Assembly: GCA_947446575.1 (NCBI GenBank)
Contig: CANFHC010000003.1
Coordinates: forward strand, 95,445 to 159,444
DNA from: Bacteriovoracaceae bacterium
GTDB taxonomy: Bacteria; Bdellovibrionota; Bacteriovoracia; Bacteriovoracales; Bacteriovoracaceae
DNA length: 64,000 bases
Reading direction: 5' to 3'
Under the pieces are notes generated by a model that saw only the letters and a list, made by a program, of their open reading frames with translations, was not told where the DNA came from and ran no database searches. Shown piece after piece: positions 27,483 to 36,029 of the stretch. Both the position numbers and the translations under genes were made by a program. The first letter of the stretch is position 1, and each line of letters opens with the position of its first letter.

Positions 27483-29215
27483 ATATTTTTCAACAATTCC
27501 TTAAAGTGCTTGCTTTCAAAAACTATTTTCTTATCTTGTTTATTTATCCCAAAATTCTTTTCTTCGCAAACTTGTAGGGTTTGTTTAAAATATAATTTTG
27601 CTTCTAAACTTAGCCCACTTTCATCAATGATACGATTAACTGATAATCCACCATTGGACATTTTGTTTTGTTTATCTAATGCAGCGACCACTTTATAAAG
27701 CTCAGAATAATTAAGGCCCTTATTCTTCATATGTGCAATATCTTTTCTCACCTCTCCCGCTTGATCAGTCGTAGCGATTTTATTTTTTGAAGAATAATAC
27801 CAACTACCAACAACGGCGGTAATGAGTAAAGTGATTATAATATTGAATACATCAAACCAGCGATCAAACCAACGGTTTTCTCCCTTTAGATTAGGTCCGA
27901 CTAGGCCAATTAAATTCTTTTCTACTTTTTTTCCAGATTCATTTGAAGAAGAAAACAACTTAGAAAGAAAATCTTCTTCGGGAGCACTTGATGCTTCTTT
28001 GTTTTTAGCAGCTGCTGCTCCAACACCAGAGTTGCCGGCAGAGGAAGCAACTCCACTTACTTCTAAAGCAGGGATTGATAATTTTTTTTCAATATAGCGA
28101 CCATTACTTGGATCAAAATAGGCAAGGCTCAACTCTCTTTGCTTTATATTGAGAGGGCCTCTTGCCAATAAAGTGTATTCAAATAATTTTTTTGCTGACT
28201 GAGTTCCGATTTCGGAAACTTCTGATTTTGTATCAAATGCTTCTAAATTATTGTCAGTGTAAATTGTTGGCGCATCTAAATTTTCGAGAGCACCTTTACC
28301 TTTAACTTCCAACTTTATTTCTATTGGCTCATTCACCAGATATTTATTTTTTGCAATACTCAAACTAAATTCATGTTCTCCCACTAGGCCCGTGAAGCCA
28401 GCTGGTACGTTTTCTGAGGGCAGGGGAAGAACTTCTACTTCAATACGAGGACTAGAGAGGTCACGACTTTTATATCGTTGAGCTCCCATTCCGAACCCCC
28501 CGAAGGGAGATGAGTAATCATTTTCAATTACTTGTGCTGAAATTGTCATGGGATCAAGTACAGCATTTCCAACTTTTTCCGGATAAAGTCTCGCTGAATA
28601 AGCAAGAATTCTCTTTAAAACTTGTCCCTTGTATTGAACCGTTTCAACTGGTGAATTCACATGATGAAAGCGCTTAATAAATTTATTAAGTTTTGGAAAC
28701 TCTTTAACATCATTAGCAGATATTGCAGTTTTAAAATAAAGATAATAATTTACATCAATAGCTTCACCTAAATAAACTTTTGTCTTAGAGGCTTGAGCCT
28801 CCATAAAAGCATCTGGGATTCTTCTTGCTTGAGCCAAAATATTTATATGTAGATCTTTTACGTTATTTGTTTTGCCACCAATTTCAACTTTTATATTTTT
28901 AATCGTGACTTGGCCGGATCTTTCAGCAATGAGCTCATAAACATAGTTTTGCTCACGGTTCGTTGTAAATTTTCCATTAATAACGGTTGTTGAAATTGAA
29001 ACACCCTGCTCGCGCTTACCTTGTACAGTCGCTCCTACTGGTGTAAATGAAATATAGGGATCGACGTTTCCTGTAGTTTTAACTTTAAACGTTACAAAAA
29101 AACTTTCGTTCATTAGTGGTTCAGGAGGACTTACTTCAACGTCAACATCTTCAGCTCGTAAGCTCGGCAATATACAAAATGCTAAAATTAAGAACAAAAA
29201 CTTTATTGATTTCAT
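27479..29215 (-). CDS. batD: BatD-like membrane protein
   Basis: 578 residues: signal peptide (about 1-21), beta-rich periplasmic repeats (about 25-390), a low-complexity Ala/Ser linker (about 390-425), a single membrane segment near residue 456-475 and a cytoplasmic helical tail. This is the BatD (oxygen tolerance) layout. Bat proteins were named for aerotolerance in Bacteroides and are thought to act on envelope stress with MoxR. The start codon overlaps the batB/C stop by one base. Confidence 0.82.
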   Translation of the reverse strand: MKSIKFLFLILAFCILPSLRAEDVDVEVSPPEPLMNESFFVTFKVKTTGNVDPYISFTPVGATVQGKREQGVSISTTVINGKFTTNREQNYVYELIAERSGQVTIKNIKVEIGGKTNNVKDLHINILAQARRIPDAFMEAQASKTKVYLGEAIDVNYYLYFKTAISANDVKEFPKLNKFIKRFHHVNSPVETVQYKGQVLKRILAYSARLYPEKVGNAVLDPMTISAQVIENDYSSPFGGFGMGAQRYKSRDLSSPRIEVEVLPLPSENVPAGFTGLVGEHEFSLSIAKNKYLVNEPIEIKLEVKGKGALENLDAPTIYTDNNLEAFDTKSEVSEIGTQSAKKLFEYTLLARGPLNIKQRELSLAYFDPSNGRYIEKKLSIPALEVSGVASSAGNSGVGAAAAKNKEASSAPEEDFLSKLFSSSNESGKKVEKNLIGLVGPNLKGENRWFDRWFDVFNIIITLLITAVVGSWYYSSKNKIATTDQAGEVRKDIAHMKNKGLNYSELYKVVAALDKQNKMSNGGLSVNRIIDESGLSLEAKLYFKQTLQVCEEKNFGINKQDKKIVFESKHFKELLKNI

Positions 29216-31140
29216 TACCAGTCTCTCTTTTGTTTTTGGTCGCCACGTTCACTTGTGGATGTATCCATCATTTTCTTTTGCAATTCTCGATCGTCGCTTA
29301 AAATCTGTTTTATCATTGCTGGTGTTTTAACCATTCTTCGCTTTTGCTCAATTCCTTTTTCTTTTTCGTCTAAAGTGCTGGGTCCTTGAGGTTGTTGATC
29401 TTCTTTTTCTTCGCCTTCGCCTTCACTTTTTTTCTTTTCTCTATCTTTTTCTTTACCGTCTTTTTTCTCTTCTTTTTTATTTTCTCGTTCACTGCCTAAT
29501 TTGCCACTAGCATCGGGACGTTTTTTTTGTTCTTCCTTTTGCCCCTTACTCTCTTGCTGCTGTCCTTCCTTTCCATCTTTTTTGTCTTTATCATTTTGGC
29601 CATCTCTATCATTTTTTTGATTTTTGCTATCGGGGTTATCTTTTTTGCCGTCTTTCTTGTCGTCTTTTCCATCTTTTTTATTCTTATCTTCACCTTCTTT
29701 AGGTGATTGTTGCTTATCTTGTTCGTCCTTCTTCTCATCTTTTTTATTATCTTTTTGTTCTTCTTTTTTCTTATCCTCTTCTTTCTTTTTTAAATGATGA
29801 GCAAGATTACTTCTCACTTTCTTTTTCAAAGACTCATTTTTAGAATTTCTAAGCAAATCTTGAAAAATTGGCATTGCCTCTTTGAGTTGATTATCTTTCA
29901 AGAGTGCAGTCGCTTGATTAAACCGAACTTCTTCTTCGTCATCTTTTTTGGCATACTCAGAATAAAGTTCTACAGCTTTTTTGGGATCCTTACTTCTTAG
30001 AATTTTCTCTGCCGCTTTTAGAGTAAATGTTCTATCCGCTTTTCCTTCTTTAATAACTTCTAGGTCTTTTGTAATTTCAGGCGAAGGCATTAAAGCTTTG
30101 TCTTCTGCAAAAGACTTTCCGATACTAAGTCCTAAAAAAGAAATAATTAGTAAATTTTGAGCTGTTTTAAAGAGTGCAAATCGTCCAATTAAAACAGACA
30201 GGCAATATAGTAAAATAGCTGGAATTAAAATATAATGAGAGAAGACCGGGCGAACTCTAACATCACCAAGGTTTTGCTTTTTCATGTAAGTACCACGAAA
30301 AAAATTCATTATTTCTTCTGTGGGTAATGAATAAGAATTTGCAATCCAAAATTTAAAATTTTTAACATTCTTTCCGAGTTTGCGAATATAAGATTCATCC
30401 AGTTTTGTGACGACAGGCTCTCCTTTAAACGTTTTATAGCCTCGAAAGCTCCCATCCTCCCAGCGTAGGGGAATGTTTCCACCTTTGGCAGTTCCAACTC
30501 CAACAACAGCTAAATTTATATTAGAAGGAATCTTGCCATCAAAAGCCCCTTCACTTTCTTCTGCATCGGTAAAAACAAGCATGTTTCCACCTTGTGAATC
30601 ATCGGATGAGTCTGCTTCAAAATAATGAACTGCTTCAGCTATAGCTTGCGAAATATTAGAACTACCATTGACTGAATTAGTTTTTTCCAATGCTGCCAAT
30701 CTTGAATCGATTAAATCAATATCATCAGTAAAGGGAATTAACCTTTTTTGGATATCCGAAAACAGTACTATAGAAATTTGATGTCCAGCTGCTCCTTTAA
30801 CAAAGTGTCTCGCAATTTGGAGTGACTTTACGAATCGACTTGGCCTTACATCTTCAGCTAACATACTAGTTGAAGCATCAAGTAGAATTATTGTTCTTTG
30901 ATCTGGTAGGCTTGTTCTGATTTTCTTTTCTGGTCCACGTAAATCCAACAAAGATAGCATCATTAAAAATAAACTTAGTGTATACATAAATGTCGAAATT
31001 CTATTGGCCCAAGTTCTGTCAAAGAACCAATAAGATTTTACCCAGCTGAAGAATTTTGAATTTAGCCAAAACAAAGTAATGATAATGAGAAAAATTCCAA
31101 CAATTGCGTGAATAAAATAATGAGTATTAGCAAAACTCAT
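29215..31140 (-). CDS. BatB/BatC fusion: VWA domain, TPR and charged tail
   Basis: 641 residues. Two N-terminal membrane segments (about 8-25 and 48-68) frame a von Willebrand A domain with the MIDAS motif DASTS (88-92). Two further membrane helices near residue 300-345 are followed by TPR-like units (about 370-440), as in BatC, and then a roughly 170-residue tail almost entirely of K, E, D, Q, N and G. BatB and BatC are separate genes in many genomes; here they are one reading frame. The tail is probably disordered. Confidence 0.82.
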   Translation of the reverse strand: MSFANTHYFIHAIVGIFLIIITLFWLNSKFFSWVKSYWFFDRTWANRISTFMYTLSLFLMMLSLLDLRGPEKKIRTSLPDQRTIILLDASTSMLAEDVRPSRFVKSLQIARHFVKGAAGHQISIVLFSDIQKRLIPFTDDIDLIDSRLAALEKTNSVNGSSNISQAIAEAVHYFEADSSDDSQGGNMLVFTDAEESEGAFDGKIPSNINLAVVGVGTAKGGNIPLRWEDGSFRGYKTFKGEPVVTKLDESYIRKLGKNVKNFKFWIANSYSLPTEEIMNFFRGTYMKKQNLGDVRVRPVFSHYILIPAILLYCLSVLIGRFALFKTAQNLLIISFLGLSIGKSFAEDKALMPSPEITKDLEVIKEGKADRTFTLKAAEKILRSKDPKKAVELYSEYAKKDDEEEVRFNQATALLKDNQLKEAMPIFQDLLRNSKNESLKKKVRSNLAHHLKKKEEDKKKEEQKDNKKDEKKDEQDKQQSPKEGEDKNKKDGKDDKKDGKKDNPDSKNQKNDRDGQNDKDKKDGKEGQQQESKGQKEEQKKRPDASGKLGSERENKKEEKKDGKEKDREKKKSEGEGEEKEDQQPQGPSTLDEKEKGIEQKRRMVKTPAMIKQILSDDRELQKKMMDTSTSERGDQKQKRDW

Positions 31141-32117
31141 GGTCCCTCCCTAAGAAGTAGACGGCGACTTAACTCGGCACCTATAAATAGTAACATTCCA
31201 ATTAAAAGATATTTGAAATAAAGTTCTTCATATATGACTTTTCCTGAATGTTCTATTTGTGTTCTTTCCATTTGATTAATTTCAGTTAAAACATTTTGCA
31301 GAGCCTTGTTGTTGCTGGCCATGTACGCTTTACCATGGGTCATGTCTGCAATTTCTTTTAAGCCTTTGGCATCGACACTTCCACCTGGAATAACTTGATA
31401 ACGTTGAACCCCAAACATGTTTGGACCAACTGGAATTCTTGCATCTTTATCCCCACCAATACCGACTGTATAAATTTTTATTTTATTGGTTGCGGCCATT
31501 TCAGCAGCTTGAAGTGGCGTAAGTGTTCCTACGTTACTTACTCCATCAGTAAGGAGTAAAATAACTTTGCTCTTTGCCTGTGACTGCAAAAGGCGTCCTA
31601 CTGCAAGAGCAAGCGCATCTCCAATGTTTGTTCCATCACCAAGTGGTCCTAGTTTTATTTGATCTACCATTCGATTAATGAGTTCGAGATCTGTTGATAG
31701 TGGAAGTAGAGTAAAAACTCTTTCGGCAAAAATAACTATTCCAATTCGATCTTTTGGGAAAAGTGCTGTAAAATCTTTTATTTTTTGTTTTGCTGCTTCA
31801 ACTCTATTAGGTTTCAAATCTTCAGCCATCATTGACCTTGATAAATCGAGTACGATCATAATGTCATTTACATCAATAGTATTTTTACTCATACCTAAAG
31901 GTCTTCGAGGTCCTGCCAGAGCAATTGCAATGTAAATCCAACCAGCAACACCAACTGCAAAAACCAATGTTCGAAGTATCGGCAATCCTTTTTTCTTATA
32001 CTTTTTAGGTAAAAACAATTGTGCTTTTCTAAACCAATAGAAGAAACTAATTAACCAAAACAATAGCCCGACTAATGCCCACAGGGCGTATGTTATATGC
32101 TGGAATTCAAAATTCAT
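31137..32117 (-). CDS. batA: BatA-like VWA membrane protein
   Basis: 326 residues: two N-terminal membrane segments, a von Willebrand A domain (about 84-280) with an intact MIDAS DLSRS (91-95) and a distal TDG motif, and a C-terminal membrane helix (about 300-318). It overlaps its neighbours by 4 bases on both sides. BatA is the second VWA protein expected of the operon. Confidence 0.87.
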   Translation of the reverse strand: MNFEFQHITYALWALVGLLFWLISFFYWFRKAQLFLPKKYKKKGLPILRTLVFAVGVAGWIYIAIALAGPRRPLGMSKNTIDVNDIMIVLDLSRSMMAEDLKPNRVEAAKQKIKDFTALFPKDRIGIVIFAERVFTLLPLSTDLELINRMVDQIKLGPLGDGTNIGDALALAVGRLLQSQAKSKVILLLTDGVSNVGTLTPLQAAEMAATNKIKIYTVGIGGDKDARIPVGPNMFGVQRYQVIPGGSVDAKGLKEIADMTHGKAYMASNNKALQNVLTEINQMERTQIEHSGKVIYEELYFKYLLIGMLLFIGAELSRRLLLREGP

Positions 32118-32890
32118 TTGAAACTCCCGCGTATAGAGTCAAAACTTGACTGCACTTCACTCAATTCGCTAGGTCCCCATGTTTTTTTATACTGATGATT
32201 TTCCATTGTTTTGAAAAACTCATTAAAAGCAGGTGTCTTAATTTCAACATGAGTGAACCATTCTTTTTTTTGAGCATAAATTTTTTCAAAATCTTCTCTG
32301 GTTTTCGCTTTGTTAAAAAGTTCTTTATATTCTTTTATAACCCGAGTTTTCGGATCATTTCTAAATCGACGAATAATCAGATAAAGTTTCTCTCTTTTGA
32401 TAATTACGATAACAATAATAAAAACTAAAAGTGCTCCAAACATAATAAGTGTTGCATTTGAATATGAAATCGATTGCTCTAGTACATAGTAATCTTCACT
32501 TGCTTCTGCTTTTTCTACTTTTAGAGCTGGGGCTGCAACTAAAAAGTCTTTGCCCTTGTAAGAAAAATTTTGAGCAGTGATTTCTTTGTTTCCTTGAACA
32601 ATAAAGGAAGCTTTCATTTCTATAACATCGGCATTGTTTTCAGAGGGGCTAACAGAAATTACATCTATTAAGTAAAACGCATTAAAGAGCAGTCGGTTTT
32701 GCAATTTCTTAAACTCGCTGGCATCAACATTTTCAATGGGCCAAACCTTTAATAATCCTTCTACGATATCTCCTTCTTTTACGACTTGATCAGCATCTAG
32801 AAGATGGAATTCTGTTTGTAACTCACTTGCCATACAAAGTGAGAAGCTAAAGAGTAGTATCGTTAAGACCATGGAAGATAAAATTTTCAT
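32114..32890 (-). CDS. Bat-operon membrane protein, unknown (BatE / DUF4381 position)
   Basis: 258 residues: signal peptide (1-21), a periplasmic domain of about 120 residues, one membrane helix (about 148-165) and a helical cytoplasmic domain. It occupies the position between DUF58 and batA where many Bat operons carry a DUF4381-type protein, but its larger periplasmic domain is unlike the short DUF4381 members. Function not recognised. Confidence 0.6.
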   Translation of the reverse strand: MKILSSMVLTILLFSFSLCMASELQTEFHLLDADQVVKEGDIVEGLLKVWPIENVDASEFKKLQNRLLFNAFYLIDVISVSPSENNADVIEMKASFIVQGNKEITAQNFSYKGKDFLVAAPALKVEKAEASEDYYVLEQSISYSNATLIMFGALLVFIIVIVIIKREKLYLIIRRFRNDPKTRVIKEYKELFNKAKTREDFEKIYAQKKEWFTHVEIKTPAFNEFFKTMENHQYKKTWGPSELSEVQSSFDSIRGSFK

Positions 32891-33732
32891 CTCATCTCCT
32901 TCACAAAATTGTCCAAATAAGTTTCTTGAACTCGAATACGTTTAAACTTTTTTCCAAACTCATTAACAAGTTCTTTTTTTCCTGATAAATCATATTTCCC
33001 TAAACTTCCATTTTCTTTCCTGTTTGAGGATGCAAACAAAGAGTAGGGTAAAGACTTCGCTTCATCGAGCGGAGAAATTAATTGAAAGCAATGAACATTG
33101 GCGCGGTAAAGAATTTTTCTGACAACTGACGTTTCTATAAAGTCATTAAAATCAGACAGAAGGATAATTTCTCTTCTGCTATTTAAATGTTTCATTATAG
33201 ATAGATATTTTTGAGTGTTATCAACACCAACTCCAACTTGTCGCTCTAGATTCACCTTGCCTTGAACGTTGAGAATATTTTTATCTTCTAGTACTGAAAT
33301 TAAATGACTAATTCCGGCTTCACCTGATTTTTTGGGAATATTAATTATTTCGTCAGCAACAATAAGAGCATGAACATAATCATTACTTTCTTTTGCTAAA
33401 AGATATAGTAAACAACAAATTTCAATAGCGGCTTGAAGTTTAGAAACTCCGTTATATCCTGTCAGCATTGTCGCTGTTGCATCTATTACAACAACGATTT
33501 CTACATTTCTTTCTTCATTAAATGTCTTTACATAAGGATTGCTGGTTTTCGCCAATATTTTCCAGTCAATGAAGCGGATATCATCACCAAATGAATAAAC
33601 CTGATGCTCTTTAAATTGTAAACCCGTTCCCTTAAAGTTAGTTTTAAGCATGCCTACGGAATGTGAGTTTGCATTTTTAAAAAGATTGGCTTTTATTCTA
33701 CCAACTACTTTTCTAACTTCGGTTATATTCAT
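32887..33732 (-). CDS. DUF58 (VWA-like) protein of the MoxR/Bat operon
   Basis: 281 residues with the DUF58 signature SFGDDIRFIDWKILAKT near residue 45-60, followed by a VWA-like fold (VVVIDATATML, a MIDAS-like DATAT). DUF58 proteins accompany MoxR ATPases and are thought to be substrates or partners. A 4-base overlap joins it to the next gene, and moxR ends 20 bases before it. Confidence 0.88.
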   Translation of the reverse strand: MNITEVRKVVGRIKANLFKNANSHSVGMLKTNFKGTGLQFKEHQVYSFGDDIRFIDWKILAKTSNPYVKTFNEERNVEIVVVIDATATMLTGYNGVSKLQAAIEICCLLYLLAKESNDYVHALIVADEIINIPKKSGEAGISHLISVLEDKNILNVQGKVNLERQVGVGVDNTQKYLSIMKHLNSRREIILLSDFNDFIETSVVRKILYRANVHCFQLISPLDEAKSLPYSLFASSNRKENGSLGKYDLSGKKELVNEFGKKFKRIRVQETYLDNFVKEMR

Positions 33733-33752
33733 AAATTAAACTCTAGCTTCTT

Positions 33753-34703
33753 TTAGACTAACGATTTAGCAATTTTTAGTGCCACATCAGTCGATTTAAA
33801 ATTATCAATTGCGGCCTCATATGAAAGTATTAGTCTGTGACCGAGAACACTTGGAACAATTTTCAGAATATGGTCAGGAGTTACAAACTCCTTGCCTTCC
33901 ATAAACGCCATATACTTTGAAATACGGTAGAGCCAAATAACTGCCCTTGGAGAAGCTCCCGCTGTAATAACTCCATTAAATTCTTTTTTAAAAAATTCAG
34001 AAGTAGGTCTCGTCGCATGGACAATCTTAACAATTAAGTCTTTTATTTTTTCATCAACGTAAATTGCTTCAACAAATTCTTGAGCACCTAGAAGATCGTC
34101 CGTTGATAAAACAGGTTCAAGCTTTGAGCCACTTCTTTTAAGTTCTAAAATATTTTTTTCTGCTTTAAAGCTTGGATAATCGACATTAACTTTCATCATA
34201 AATCTATCAAGTTGCGCTTCAGGAAGTTGATAAGTTCCTTCTTGCTCAATTGGATTTTGAGTTGCCAAAACAACAAATGGAGAAGAAAGGCGATGAGTTT
34301 CCTCGCCAATAGTAACTTGCTTTTCCGCCATGGCCTCTAAAAGAGCAGCTTGTACTTTCGCTGGAGCACGGTTTATTTCATCAGCCAAAAGTAATTGTGT
34401 AAAAATTGGCCCGAATTTCGTATTAAACTCTTCACTTTTTTGCGAATAAATCATTGTTCCTATTAAATCCGAAGGAAGTAAGTCAGGAGTAAATTGGATT
34501 CGCTTAAAGGAAAGGTCACATAATTTACTCATTGTAGACACAGATAACGTTTTGCCTAAACCTGGCATTCCTTCAATAAGAAGATGTCCTTCACAAACGA
34601 GGGCAGCCATAATTGCATCTAATAAATTATCTTGCCCAAAAATAACACCCTTCGCATGATCTAGAACGGTATTTATTTTTTCTCGTGTTTTCGTACTGCT
34701 CAT
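33753..34703 (-). CDS. MoxR-family AAA+ ATPase
   Basis: 316 residues: Walker A GMPGLGKT (45-52), Walker B LLADEINR, sensor 1 ATQNPIEQEGTYQLPEAQLDRF and a C-terminal lid. MoxR ATPases act as chaperones for VWA-domain proteins, which are encoded directly downstream. It is 2 bases after the rlmI-like gene. Confidence 0.94.
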   Translation of the reverse strand: MSSTKTREKINTVLDHAKGVIFGQDNLLDAIMAALVCEGHLLIEGMPGLGKTLSVSTMSKLCDLSFKRIQFTPDLLPSDLIGTMIYSQKSEEFNTKFGPIFTQLLLADEINRAPAKVQAALLEAMAEKQVTIGEETHRLSSPFVVLATQNPIEQEGTYQLPEAQLDRFMMKVNVDYPSFKAEKNILELKRSGSKLEPVLSTDDLLGAQEFVEAIYVDEKIKDLIVKIVHATRPTSEFFKKEFNGVITAGASPRAVIWLYRISKYMAFMEGKEFVTPDHILKIVPSVLGHRLILSYEAAIDNFKSTDVALKIAKSLV

Positions 34704-34705
34704 AA

Positions 34706-35920
34706 TTAACCTCTCGTTATGTAGTAAACCAAATATTTAATGTAAAAACTTTTATCTCTTAGGCCTGACATCGGATGATCAAATCCCTGCACGCCCAAAT
34801 CAAGCAATTGCAATTTTTGTCCATTTTTAAAAGCTGCATCTTGCACAGTTTTATCAAGCTCATCGTAATTAACGTAATGAGTACATGAGGCGACTACTAA
34901 AACTCCTGCATCCGACAACAATTTCATGGATTTTAGATGCAATTTTTCATAACCCTGAAGTGCAGATGATTTATTTTTCTCTGATTTAGTAAAAGCTGGT
35001 GGATCGCTAATGATGACATCGTATTTTCTATTTTCTAAAATAGCTTGGTCCAAAAATTTAAATACGTCTGCTCTGATAAAAGTTCCACGATGATAAAAAC
35101 TATTTAAGGCCAAGTTGTTTTCTATCGCTTCTTGCATTTGACCTTGATCAACAAAATCAACAGTCTTTACTCCAGCAGAAAGTAAATGGAGCCCCCAACT
35201 GCCTACATATGAAAATAAGTCCAAACCATTTTCTTTAGATACATTTATTCTGAATAATAAATTTTTAATTCGAGTACGATTTTCTCTATGGTCGTAGTAA
35301 TAACCTATTTTTTGCATAACTGATTTTGGAATTTTATATTTAATTCCATTTTCTTCGACTTCTAAATCACCTGCTATGCCTTCTTTGTTATGAATGGGAA
35401 GAACTTCTGCCTTTCTATATTCCACATTGTCGTAGAAAACAACTTCGTGGGTTGCAAACACTTTTGTAAATATTGATTTTATTAAGTCTCTAAAGCGATC
35501 AAATCCCGCAGTATTTATCTGAATAAGGATATTTTTTTTATACTTATCAACAATTAAACCAGGAAGAGAGTCATTGGTTCCGTAAACAAGTCTTGCTCCA
35601 GCTTGATAGTCTAAATATATATATCTTTTTTGAATCGCAGAATTCAATAGGTCAGTAATAACTTTTTCAGCAACATTTTTCTCATCATCAGATGATTTAA
35701 AATTATCAGAGTCTAATTTTATAACTTTTATCTTAAAAAATATCTCAGCATGAGGGTTAACATAAGCTATGTAGTTTTTTTTAACAGTAGAATCTTGAAT
35801 AAAAACCCATTCACCTGGAATTAATCCTTTGGGAATTTCTTCAACATCTTTTTCAGAAAGTTCTCGCTCTCCACGAAGAATTTTCGTAGATGATTTGGGA
35901 AGTAGTTGCAGTGTTTTCAG
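34706..35920 (-). CDS. RlmI-like class I 23S rRNA methyltransferase, apparent CTG start
   Basis: 404 residues if translated from CTG at 35920. The frame upstream of the first conventional start (TTG at 35647) continues without a stop and encodes a PUA-like N-terminal domain with recognisable RlmI features (LPKSSTKILRGE, PGEWVFIQDS), so a 313-residue reading would be truncated. Between the in-frame stop at 35948 and 35647 there is no ATG, GTG or TTG. The CTG has AGAGG 5 bases upstream and follows a promoter candidate. The methyltransferase part has DLFSYVGSWGL (SAM loop) and the catalytic motif DPPAFTKSEK. RlmI methylates a cytosine in 23S rRNA; the exact target here is inferred. Confidence 0.75.
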   Translation of the reverse strand: MKTLQLLPKSSTKILRGERELSEKDVEEIPKGLIPGEWVFIQDSTVKKNYIAYVNPHAEIFFKIKVIKLDSDNFKSSDDEKNVAEKVITDLLNSAIQKRYIYLDYQAGARLVYGTNDSLPGLIVDKYKKNILIQINTAGFDRFRDLIKSIFTKVFATHEVVFYDNVEYRKAEVLPIHNKEGIAGDLEVEENGIKYKIPKSVMQKIGYYYDHRENRTRIKNLLFRINVSKENGLDLFSYVGSWGLHLLSAGVKTVDFVDQGQMQEAIENNLALNSFYHRGTFIRADVFKFLDQAILENRKYDVIISDPPAFTKSEKNKSSALQGYEKLHLKSMKLLSDAGVLVVASCTHYVNYDELDKTVQDAAFKNGQKLQLLDLGVQGFDHPMSGLRDKSFYIKYLVYYITRG

Positions 35921-35957
35921 GTTAGCCTCTAGGGAGATAAATTCTTGTTATCCCTTA

Positions 35958-35985
35958 AGTATAGAACGAGTTTTAAATTCTTCAA
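35958..35985 (-). promoter_or_regulatory. Promoter candidate for the rlmI-moxR-bat-ribF-aroE operon
   Basis: On the minus strand TTGAAG (35985-35980) and TATACT (35963-35958) are separated by 16 bases, about 38 bases before the CTG start. The 109-base gap after the giant lipoprotein gene holds no clear terminator. Confidence 0.55.
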
Positions 35986-36029
35986 TCACAGAATTATTAC
36001 CTGAGAATAGACATGGCCGAGTGAAGTAC

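Noticed and set aside
29496..29738. 80-residue lysine-rich frame inside the BatB/C tail
   Set aside because: It arises from the shifted reading of the repetitive K/E/D codons of the tail.
29380..29800. Tandem repeat or CRISPR-like array
   Set aside because: The repetition is of codon type in a charged low-complexity tail, without unit-length repeats or spacers.
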